Below, one piece after another: positions 1 through 5,222 of a stretch of DNA of 5,582 bases; the first letter of the stretch is position 1, and each line of letters starts with the position of its first letter. The DNA lies in contig JAFAYN010000004.1 of the NCBI GenBank assembly GCA_019240375.1, forward strand, positions 1 to 5,582, read 5' to 3'. The translations under genes and the position numbers were made by a program. The notes under the pieces are model-generated. The model saw only the letters and a program-made list of their open reading frames with translations, was not told where the DNA came from and did no database searches. The stretch is from Gemmatimonadota bacterium (GTDB taxonomy: Bacteria > Gemmatimonadota > Gemmatimonadetes > Longimicrobiales > Longimicrobiaceae).

Positions 1-906
1 GCTACGCAGTTCTACTTCGCCGCCGCGGCGGGGTTGTGCACACCCCAGGATGCGGGGCAGGCGTATTATGCCGGCAAGCTGGCGCGCGACATCGCGAAGT
101 GGGACGCGGCGGAAGTTTGGCTGGAGCACGCCATGACCACGGCGAGGCGGCAGAAGGACCGCGAAACCCAGGGGATGGCGCTGCTGGGTATGGGCCGCAT
201 GTACTACCTGCAAGGAGATTACAGGAAGGCAAAGGAGGTGTATGCGGCGGGCCTGGCGCTGGCCCACAAGCACCACCTGAGCCAGATCGAGGGCTACGCC
301 TGCCATGAACTGTTCATTCTCCTCGTGGAGGACCACAGCTTCTCCCGTGCCGAGGAGTACGCGCATCGCGCGGCGACCGCCTATGGTCCCGGGAATGCCC
401 GCGTAAAGGATCTCGGACACGATGTCGCGTTTTCCTGGCTCGCGCGTGGCTACGCCGTGCGGGCGCTCAGGGTCCTGAACGCGCTTCTCCCCCTGCTTCA
501 GGAGCCTCAGCGGCGCATTCACGTTCTCGCGAGCGTCGGACATGCGGCCGCGATCTGTGGCGACCGGAATCGATTCCAGCAGGTGTGGAACGAGACGTGG
601 GCGCTTGCCGAAACCCCTTCCGCTGGACGGCGAGCGGCCCCCGCTCTCCTGGAGCTCGCGCTCGGCGCCGTCTGCCTGAAGGAGTACGCGTTCGCGGAGC
701 AAGCCACGAAAGCTTCCCTGAAAAGGGCCCAGGACCGTGGCGAGATGGATCTCATCGCGAGAGCCGAGGAGCTGTTGGCCCGGATAAGGAACCAGGACTT
801 CGCGCAGGACCACCCGGATTCCGTCGGGCGGGCACGGGACGAGAAAGCAGCCGATGATCTTGCCGAGGCGCTGGTACGGTCGCTGAACGGGGTAGCCGCC
901 GAGTAG
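1..906 (+). CDS. TPR-repeat protein, C-terminal part (5' end outside window)
   Basis: The frame is open from base 1 to the TAG at 904-906, giving 301 visible residues with no convincing start, so the gene begins upstream. The visible part is almost all paired amphipathic helices of the tetratricopeptide type. The clearest units, numbered in the visible fragment, are about 21-55 (KLARDIAKWDAAEVWLEHAM), 57-91 (GRMYYLQGDYRKAKEVYAAG) and 95-130 (the FSRAEEYAHRA segment), with weaker ones toward 212-245 (EYAFAEQATKASLKRA). The last 35 or so residues are charged and look unstructured. There is no signal peptide or membrane segment in the visible part, so a cytoplasmic location is likely. TPR arrays bind proteins or peptides; in many bacteria a C-terminal array like this follows an HTH or enzymatic domain, but that part is not visible and no specific function can be given. 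A TTG at 34 is in frame but has no ribosome site and lies inside the helical repeat region, so I do not use it as a start. Codon use is more relaxed than in the genes to the right. Confidence 0.85.
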   Translation, partial: ATQFYFAAAAGLCTPQDAGQAYYAGKLARDIAKWDAAEVWLEHAMTTARRQKDRETQGMALLGMGRMYYLQGDYRKAKEVYAAGLALAHKHHLSQIEGYACHELFILLVEDHSFSRAEEYAHRAATAYGPGNARVKDLGHDVAFSWLARGYAVRALRVLNALLPLLQEPQRRIHVLASVGHAAAICGDRNRFQQVWNETWALAETPSAGRRAAPALLELALGAVCLKEYAFAEQATKASLKRAQDRGEMDLIARAEELLARIRNQDFAQDHPDSVGRARDEKAADDLAEALVRSLNGVAAE

Positions 907-910
907 TTCG

Positions 911-929
911 GAGCAGCTACCCCCTGCTC
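911..929. terminator. Short hairpin between convergent genes
   Basis: GAGCAG (911-916) pairs with CTGCTC (924-929) around a 7-base loop, and a G-T and a G-C pair can extend the base. It lies in the 23-base space between the stop of the TPR gene and the stop of the lipoprotein gene. It could work for either strand. There is no T-run on either side, so it is a weak terminator candidate at best. Confidence 0.3.
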
Positions 930-1184
930 TCACGTCGAGAACTTGAGGGTGTCCGGAGCTACCACTGTTCTGGGAAGCAGGCTTCTCACACCGGAGCCGA
1001 TGTAGTTGCCCCCGTCGTAGCGCGGCTGAACCGGCGGGAGGGTGGCACCCGGGAGAGGCGCACTTTCCGTCTTCCTGGTGAAAGGGGTGTCCGTCGCAGG
1101 GTCGGGAGAAATCGGATCGCCGGCACTGCACCCGGCAAGGACGAGGGTGGCCAGCAGAAGCCACGGAGCGCGATTCGACGGCAT
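930..1184 (-). CDS. Small lipoprotein, function unknown
   Basis: The gene encodes 84 residues. A basic N-terminus (R5) is followed by a hydrophobic core at 8-17 and the lipobox L16-A17-G18-C19. This is a typical lipoprotein signal, so cleavage before C19 and lipid anchoring in an envelope membrane are expected. The mature 66-residue part is rich in Pro, Ser and Thr, looks unfolded, and ends with a Gly-rich stretch (RYDGGNYIGSGVRS, 55-68) and a short tail. No known domain is recognised. The ATG start is supported by AAGGAG at 1195-1190, five bases upstream, and by a promoter-like TTGACG/TAAGGT pair further out. The gene ends 23 bases from the TPR gene, facing it, and diverges from the receiver/AraC regulator gene. 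A reading as a chance ORF is unlikely because the start site and lipobox agree. Whether it is a structural lipoprotein, an accessory protein or a peptide-signal precursor cannot be decided here. Confidence 0.72.
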   Translation of the reverse strand: MPSNRAPWLLLATLVLAGCSAGDPISPDPATDTPFTRKTESAPLPGATLPPVQPRYDGGNYIGSGVRSLLPRTVVAPDTLKFST

Positions 1185-1189
1185 AAAAA

Positions 1190-1195
1190 CTCCTT
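1190..1195 (-). promoter_or_regulatory. Ribosome binding site of the small lipoprotein
   Basis: Read on the minus strand, AAGGAG lies five bases before the ATG at 1184-1182. It is one of the best Shine-Dalgarno matches in the window and fixes the start of this short gene. Confidence 0.75.
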
Positions 1196-1231
1196 GATGA
1201 AGGTGAGGAGCCGTGCGGGGGTGTGCACGTA

Positions 1232-1259
1232 ACCTTAGCCTTCACGCGTGCCCCGTCAA
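1232..1259 (-). promoter_or_regulatory. Candidate promoter of the small lipoprotein
   Basis: On the minus strand TTGACG (1259-1254) matches the -35 consensus at five of six bases. It is followed after 16 bases by TAAGGT (1237-1232), a poor -10. Transcription would start near 1225, giving a leader of about 40 bases that includes the ribosome site. On the opposite strand a weaker pair, TTCACG (1241-1246) and TGTATG (1264-1269) with a 17-base spacer, could serve the divergent regulator gene. If both are real, the two promoters interleave in the same 113-base space and would compete for polymerase. Confidence 0.4.
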
Positions 1260-1297
1260 CAAGTGTATGGGAAAGGAGCGGTCCCGAAATACCCCTG

Positions 1298-2137
1298 ATG
1301 TCGAAATCCACCCGGCAGGTGTTCATCTGCCACGCCGATCCCGAATTCCAGCAGACCGTCCGCTCCGCCCTGCAGCGAGGGTTCAGCTGCTGGACGCTCG
1401 CGGACTGGCGCTCGCTGCGGGAAACCGCGCGCGACGCCGCCCCCACCGCCGTCGCCATCGTGGATCCGTGCGCGGAAAGCCGCGACGGGAACCCCTGCCT
1501 GGAGCTGAAGACCTTCCTCGCGGAGTTCTCCTGGCTTCCCGTGATCGCCGCGGTGGGCGGCACTCCCGCGCAGCTCGACCACCTGCTCACGCTGGGGCGG
1601 TGGGGGGTGTCGGAGGTGATCGTCCGGGGGATGGAGGACACGCCGGCCGGGATCCGGCGCGCCGTCCGCTTCGCGCAGGGGAAGGTGCTGCAGGCGGTGC
1701 TGGAGGAGATCCTCCCCGCCTACCTGTCCGGGCGGGTGCGCCGGATCCTCTTCGCCGCCGCCGAGGCGATCGGCTCGGGAGGGCACGCCCCGGACCTCGC
1801 CGCCTCGCTGGGGGTGACGGAGACCACGGTGATGCGCCGGTGCGAGCGCCTGCGCCTTCCCCCGCCGCGCCGCGTGCTGGCCTGGGTGCGCGTCATCCTG
1901 GCGGCCCGGCTCTTGGACCAGCCGGGGCGGACGTCGCAGAGCGTAGCGTCGGCCTGCGGGTACGCCACCGAGGCCGGGCTGCGCAGGGTGCTGCAGAACT
2001 TCCTGGGGATGGGGGTGACGGAGCTGCGCTCCCGGGGAGCCCTGGACACGGCCGCGCGTGCCTTCCTGCACGAGCTGCGCGGGCTGCGGGAGGGAGGCGA
2101 CGAAGGGGCCGCGGGGGAGCCAGCGTCCGCGCGCTGA
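1298..2137 (+). CDS. Receiver-like/AraC-type HTH transcriptional regulator
   Basis: The product is 279 residues from the ATG at 1298. Residues 6-125 have the length and alternating pattern of a response-regulator receiver domain: strand VFIC at 8-11, strand AVAIVD ending at D56 in the phospho-acceptor position, and strand VIVR at 107-110. The acidic pocket is degraded: the usual Asp pair is H12-A13 (D14 follows), and the conserved Lys is R110. It is therefore probably a pseudo-receiver not controlled by ordinary phosphorylation. Residues 140-262 form a two-HTH AraC-type domain, with a first helix-turn-helix around 163-190 (DLAASLGVTETTVMRR) and a second around 211-244 (SVASACGYATEAGLRR then FLGMGVTELR). 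The second carries the typical ACGY signature. It should bind DNA in the cytoplasm; the target is unknown, though the divergent lipoprotein gene is a natural candidate. An in-frame GTG at 1223 would add 25 residues that precede the domain and look non-coding. A ribosome site at the chosen ATG is poor. Confidence 0.82.
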   Translation: MSKSTRQVFICHADPEFQQTVRSALQRGFSCWTLADWRSLRETARDAAPTAVAIVDPCAESRDGNPCLELKTFLAEFSWLPVIAAVGGTPAQLDHLLTLGRWGVSEVIVRGMEDTPAGIRRAVRFAQGKVLQAVLEEILPAYLSGRVRRILFAAAEAIGSGGHAPDLAASLGVTETTVMRRCERLRLPPPRRVLAWVRVILAARLLDQPGRTSQSVASACGYATEAGLRRVLQNFLGMGVTELRSRGALDTAARAFLHELRGLREGGDEGAAGEPASAR

Positions 2138-2153
2138 TCGCGCCTCGGTCGGA

Positions 2154-2173
2154 GCGCGGGTGCTTCCCCGCGC
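2154..2173. terminator. GC-rich stem-loop after the regulator gene
   Basis: GCGCGGG (2154-2160) pairs perfectly with CCCGCGC (2167-2173) around a 6-base loop, 16 bases after the regulator stop. A second, mutually exclusive hairpin can form from 2164-2171 and 2175-2182. There is no T-run after either. It may end transcription of the regulator gene, but in DNA this GC-rich short hairpins also arise by chance. Confidence 0.3.
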
Positions 2174-2186
2174 GGCGGGGGAAACG

Positions 2187-2192
2187 TATACT
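2187..2192 (+). promoter_or_regulatory. -10 element of the DUF2203 gene
   Basis: TATACT matches the sigma-70 -10 consensus at five of six bases and stands out in this GC-rich space. Transcription would start near 2199, about 35 bases before the ATG at 2235. The expected -35 position (about 2164-2169, TTCCCC) matches poorly and lies inside the hairpin just upstream. This suggests the gene has its own promoter rather than depending on the regulator transcript. Confidence 0.45.
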
Positions 2193-2234
2193 GTGCGGAA
2201 ACCACACCGTGCACCGCCTTTCCCCGAGGCGACC

Positions 2235-2696
2235 ATGCCCCGCAGGATCTTCAGCGTGGACGAGGCCAACGCGCTCCTCCCCCTCCTCGAGGGAGTGCTG
2301 CGGGAGCTGGAGCACGTGCGCGACGAGATCCGCCGCCGGCGCGACCATGTCGCGATCCTCGACGCGCTGTGGGGCGACAAGCTGATGGAGCCGGCGAACC
2401 CCGACCACGCCGAGCTCCTGGCGCACCGGGACGCGATCGAGGCGGCCGCGAGGGAGATCCAGCGCATCGTGGAGGACGAGATCTCGGGGCGCGGGATCCG
2501 CTTTCCGCAGGGCGGGCTGGAGCACGGGCTGCTGGACTTCCCCACCATCTGGGAGGGGCGCTGGGTCTACCTGTGCTGGCGGCGGGGCGAGCCCGAGGTG
2601 CGCGCCTGGCACGAGACCGACGGCGGGTTCGCGGGGCGGCGGGAGATCACCCCCGAGCAGCGGCTGCGGATGGGGCGCGACGACGCGGACGCCTGA
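2235..2696 (+). CDS. DUF2203 family protein
   Basis: The product is 153 residues with no signal peptide or membrane segment, so probably cytoplasmic. Residues 4-18 (RIFSVDEANALLPLL) and 94-135 carry the family hallmarks: G94-L95, the LLDFP segment at 99-103, VYLCWRRGEP at 111-120, W125-H126-E127 and G131-F132-A133-G134-R135. The region between (about 15-82) is a long charged helix pair, probably a coiled coil or helical hairpin. Length and motif order agree with complete family members. DUF2203 has no established biochemical role, so none is assigned; the conserved Cys, His, Glu and Asp residues could bind a metal, but this is only a guess. The ATG at 2235 has GAGG (2226-2229) five bases upstream and starts exactly at the domain. 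The frame stays open further upstream (to 2058), but that part overlaps the regulator gene and is unlike the family. Its stop lies 18 bases from the stop of the convergent CxxC membrane protein gene. Confidence 0.88.
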   Translation: MPRRIFSVDEANALLPLLEGVLRELEHVRDEIRRRRDHVAILDALWGDKLMEPANPDHAELLAHRDAIEAAAREIQRIVEDEISGRGIRFPQGGLEHGLLDFPTIWEGRWVYLCWRRGEPEVRAWHETDGGFAGRREITPEQRLRMGRDDADA

Positions 2697-2697
2697 C

Positions 2698-2711
2698 CCC
2701 GGCGGACCGGG
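2698..2711. terminator. Small hairpin between convergent genes
   Basis: CCCGG (2698-2702) pairs with CCGGG (2707-2711) around a 4-base loop in the 18-base space between the DUF2203 stop and the stop of the minus-strand gene. It has only five pairs and no T-run, so this is a weak candidate chosen mostly for its position. Confidence 0.18.
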
Positions 2712-2714
2712 ACC

Positions 2715-3305
2715 TCAGGGGAGGAAGTCGCCCTCCACGGTGAGGCGGGCGAGCAGCACCCCCCGGTCGTTCTCGGCCTCCGCGGCGAGGCAGGCCTCGG
2801 GGGTCGCCGGGCGGTGCGAGCGGCAGGTGTCGCACACCAGGTACGGCTCGTCGGCCAGCCAGCGCATGCCCCAGCGCCCCACGCAGTCGGCGTCCCGGTG
2901 CTCCACCCCGCCCGTGGCGGCCACCGTCGTGACGCAGAGCTGCGGCTCGAAGTGGCAGGCGAAGCAGGTGAGGGTGTGCGGCAGGGCGATCCGGCTCCCG
3001 GGAGCCAGCGACAGCTCGCGCTCGCAGCGGGGGCAGCTCCCGGTGAAGGCCCGGACCCGGTAGCGCCCTGTCCAGTAGCTGTAGGCCAGGTACAGTCCGG
3101 TGGCGAAGCACGCCAGGACCCACGGGTAGTGCGGCGGGACCCAGACCACCAGCGGGAGGATCCCCCAGAAGAAGAGCAGGGCCCCCATCGCGCGCGGGAG
3201 GCGCCACGACGCGGGCAGGTACACCAGCTCCGCCCTCGCGGGGGCGTCGTGGTGGCCCGGCAGCGTGAGCAGGGCGAGCGGAACCGGGTCGGTGCCGTGG
3301 GTCAT
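2715..3305 (-). CDS. Two-helix membrane protein with CxxC zinc-ribbon-like motifs, function unknown
   Basis: The product is 196 residues from the ATG at 3305. Two hydrophobic helices, about 39-56 (GALLFFWGILPLVVWV) and 60-78 (PWVLACFATGLYLAYSY), are separated by a short PPH turn and form a membrane hairpin. The C-terminal part then holds CPRC (91-94) and CFAC (114-117), spaced as in a zinc ribbon, followed by C124, C141 and CDTC (158-161), which may form a second site. With a hairpin topology both ends lie on the same side, most likely the cytoplasm, but this is not shown. I recognise no named family. The frame remains open to a GTG at 3401 with GGAAGG six bases upstream. That extension would use A-rich codons (GAA, AAA, AGA, TTT) unlike the rest of the gene and would leave only 26 bases to the divergent amidase gene, so I prefer the ATG. 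The preferred start itself has no clear ribosome site. Confidence 0.75.
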   Translation of the reverse strand: MTHGTDPVPLALLTLPGHHDAPARAELVYLPASWRLPRAMGALLFFWGILPLVVWVPPHYPWVLACFATGLYLAYSYWTGRYRVRAFTGSCPRCERELSLAPGSRIALPHTLTCFACHFEPQLCVTTVAATGGVEHRDADCVGRWGMRWLADEPYLVCDTCRSHRPATPEACLAAEAENDRGVLLARLTVEGDFLP

Positions 3306-3333
3306 GGCGCGAGCGGGTTTGGGATCCTCGTCC

Positions 3334-3341
3334 AAGATAAT
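3334..3341. promoter_or_regulatory. AT-rich -10-like site in the divergent promoter region
   Basis: In the 122-base space between the CxxC membrane protein gene and the amidase gene, this AT-rich spot reads GATAAT (3336-3341) on the plus strand and TATCTT (3339-3334) on the minus strand. Either can act as a -10 box: the plus reading would give the amidase a leader of about 80 bases, the minus reading a leader of about 22 bases for the membrane protein. No good -35 is visible for either. The rest of the space holds a T-rich run at 3365-3372 followed by a pyrimidine-rich stretch. Confidence 0.3.
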
Positions 3342-3427
3342 GTCCGGGTCCGCGGGGGGAAATCTTTTTTCTTCCGCTTCCGCCGCCGGTCCCGTCGGCA
3401 CCCTTCACCTTCCCGATCGAGCATCGA

Positions 3428-5140
3428 ATGAGCGAAGCCACACCCCCCGCACGCAACCCCGACCGCCGTACCTTCATGGCCCGCTGCGCCGGGCTGGGGC
3501 TGAGCGGGACCCTCCTCCCCGGCGTCCTATGGGCGCGGGTGGCCGAGGGCGCCGACATCACCCCGGAGACCGTCGCCGCCGCCGCCGAGATCGCGGGGGT
3601 GGAGTTCGACGAGGCGGAGCGGAAGATGATGGTGGACACGCTGAAGCAGCAGGAGCAGCAGATCGAGGATCTGCACAAGGTCGCCCTCCCTAATGCCGTC
3701 CCCCCAGCGGTGACCTTCGACCCGGTGCTCCCCGGGACCCGCCTCCCCGAGGGGAAGAGCGAGGTGGTCACCACGCCCGCTCCGGCCGTGGTCGTCCCGG
3801 AGAAGCTGGACGAGCTGGCCTTCCTCCCCGTCACCACGCTGGCGGAGCTGGTGCGGAAGCGGCGGGTGACCTCGGTGCAGCTCACCCGGATGTACCTGGA
3901 CCGCCTGCGCCGCTACGACTCGACGCTGAAGGCGGTCGTCACCCTGACCGAGGACCGGGCGCTGCGGCAGGCCGCCGAACGCGACGCCGAGCTGGCGCGC
4001 GGCCGGTACCGGGGGCCGCTGCACGGGATCCCCTGGGGCGCGAAGGACCTGCTGGCCGTGCGCGGCTACCCGACCACCTGGGGCGCGGCGCCGTACCGGA
4101 CGCAGAGCTTCGACGAGGACGCCACCGTGGTGAAGCGGCTGGACGAGGCCGGGGCGGTGCTGGTGGCGAAGCTGTCGCTGGGGTCGCTGGCGCAGGGCGA
4201 CGTCTGGTTCGGCGGGACGACGAAGAACCCGTGGAAGACAGACCAGGGCTCCAGCGGCTCCTCGGCGGGGCCGGGCTCGGCGACGGCGGCGGGGCTGGTG
4301 GCCTTCGCGGTGGGGAGCGAGACGCTGGGCTCCATCTCCTCGCCCTCCACCCGCAACGGGGTGACGGGGCTGCGCCCCACCTTCGGGCGGGTGCCGCGGA
4401 CCGGGGCGATGGCGCTTTCGTGGACGATGGACAAGCTGGGACCGATGGCGCGGAGCGTGGAGGACGTCGCCCTGGTGCTGGCCGCCATCCAGGGGCCCGA
4501 CGGGGTGGACCCCAGCACCCCGCACGCGGTCCCCTTCCGCTTCGACGCGCGGGTGCGCCCCTCGGCGCTGCGCATCGGCTACTTCCGGAACGCCTTCGAG
4601 CGCGACGAGAAGGACTACCCGAACAAGCCGTTCGACCTGGCGACGCTGGAGGTGCTGCGCCGGCAGGGGGCGAACCTGGTCCCGGTGGATCTCCCCACCT
4701 TCGCCTACGGCGCCATGCGCCTGGTGCTGACCGCCGAGGCCGCGGCGGCCTTCGACGAGCTGACGCGCTCCGGGCGCGACGCGGAGCTGACGGAGCAGGG
4801 CCCCAACGCCTGGCCCAACACCTTCCGCACGGCGCGCTTCATCCCGGCGGTGGACTACATCAACGCCAACCGGGCGCGGACGCTGGCGATGCGCGGCTGG
4901 GCCGAGCTGTTCCGCAACGTGGACGTGGTCGTCACGCCGACGTCGGGGACGCAGCTGGTCGCCACCAACCTGACCGGGCACCCGGCGGTGATCCTCCCCA
5001 ACGGCTTCCGGGCCGACGGGACGCCGGTGTCGATCACCTTCCTGGGCGGATTGTTCGAGGAAGGGAAGCTGCTCGCCGTGGCGAACGCCTACCAGCGCGC
5101 CACCGACTTCCACCTGAAGCACCCGACGCTGCCGGGGTGA
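3428..5140 (+). CDS. Tat-exported amidase-signature (AS) family hydrolase
   Basis: The product is 570 residues and complete. The N-terminus carries a twin-arginine motif, D12-R13-R14-T15-F16-M17, then a hydrophobic stretch to about A36, so export of the folded enzyme by the Tat pathway is likely. Residues 44-105 form a helical and linker segment (including a Lys/Gln/Glu-rich helix at 62-83) seen ahead of the core in some long amidases. The amidase-signature core runs from about 133 to 565. The catalytic Lys is K206 in GIPWGAKDLL, the cis-Ser is S278 in GSSGSSAGPG, and the nucleophile is S302 in GSETLGSISSP; the Ser-Ser distance of 24 is the one known for the family. GVTGLRPTFGRV (311-322) is the typical following strand. 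The enzyme should hydrolyse a carboxamide; the substrate is unknown. It is not GatA of the tRNA amidotransferase, despite likely similarity hits, because it is exported and has no gatB or gatC nearby. L300 replaces the usual Gly or Asp near the nucleophile. The start is the only ATG before the Tat motif; its ribosome site is weak. Confidence 0.93.
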   Translation: MSEATPPARNPDRRTFMARCAGLGLSGTLLPGVLWARVAEGADITPETVAAAAEIAGVEFDEAERKMMVDTLKQQEQQIEDLHKVALPNAVPPAVTFDPVLPGTRLPEGKSEVVTTPAPAVVVPEKLDELAFLPVTTLAELVRKRRVTSVQLTRMYLDRLRRYDSTLKAVVTLTEDRALRQAAERDAELARGRYRGPLHGIPWGAKDLLAVRGYPTTWGAAPYRTQSFDEDATVVKRLDEAGAVLVAKLSLGSLAQGDVWFGGTTKNPWKTDQGSSGSSAGPGSATAAGLVAFAVGSETLGSISSPSTRNGVTGLRPTFGRVPRTGAMALSWTMDKLGPMARSVEDVALVLAAIQGPDGVDPSTPHAVPFRFDARVRPSALRIGYFRNAFERDEKDYPNKPFDLATLEVLRRQGANLVPVDLPTFAYGAMRLVLTAEAAAAFDELTRSGRDAELTEQGPNAWPNTFRTARFIPAVDYINANRARTLAMRGWAELFRNVDVVVTPTSGTQLVATNLTGHPAVILPNGFRADGTPVSITFLGGLFEEGKLLAVANAYQRATDFHLKHPTLPG

Positions 5141-5162
5141 GGGACTTCGTACTAGATTCGTT

Positions 5163-5195
5163 CGCACGGACGCCGGTTGTACCGGCGCCCGTGCG
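5163..5195. terminator. Strong stem-loop between amidase and Uma2 genes
   Basis: Bases 5163-5176 pair with 5182-5195 as a 14-bp stem with a single A-C mismatch and a 5-base loop (TTGTA). It begins 22 bases after the amidase stop. It is the strongest hairpin seen in the window and could end amidase transcription. However, no T-run follows, and it also lies only 27 bases before the Uma2 start, so it could instead be a leader structure of that gene if transcription starts at the TAGATT-like box at 5153-5158. Confidence 0.45.
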
Positions 5196-5222
5196 TCGAG
5201 CATCAGCGTTCACAGGGTCCGA

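Noticed and set aside
1223..1297. N-terminal extension of the receiver/AraC regulator from a GTG
   Set aside because: The receiver-like domain begins just after the ATG at 1298; the extension has no ribosome site and would cover the candidate divergent promoters.
2058..2234. N-terminal extension of the DUF2203 gene
   Set aside because: It overlaps the end of the regulator gene and the promoter-like TATACT; the family motif starts directly after the ATG at 2235.
1256..2548. Long open frame on the minus strand (430 codons) across the regulator and DUF2203 genes
   Set aside because: It is the antisense shadow of two recognisable plus-strand genes and shows no domain; long antisense frames are common in very GC-rich DNA.
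3361..3383. T-rich run followed by pyrimidines considered as an intrinsic terminator
   Set aside because: No stable hairpin lies immediately before the T-run on the plus strand, and no gene ends nearby in that direction.
3416..3427. ATCGAGCATCGA before the amidase start considered as an operator
   Set aside because: It is a short direct repeat of five bases, easily expected by chance, with no second copy or partner site seen.
2647..3885. Minus-strand open frame of 412 codons covering the membrane protein gene in another phase
   Set aside because: Composition is unlike a folded protein, and the overlapping frame at 2715-3305 has membrane helices and CxxC motifs.
3527..5203. Minus-strand open frame of 558 codons opposite the amidase
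   Set aside because: The product is a low-complexity Arg/Gly/His/Pro-rich sequence, the mirror of a clear amidase gene with intact catalytic residues on the plus strand.
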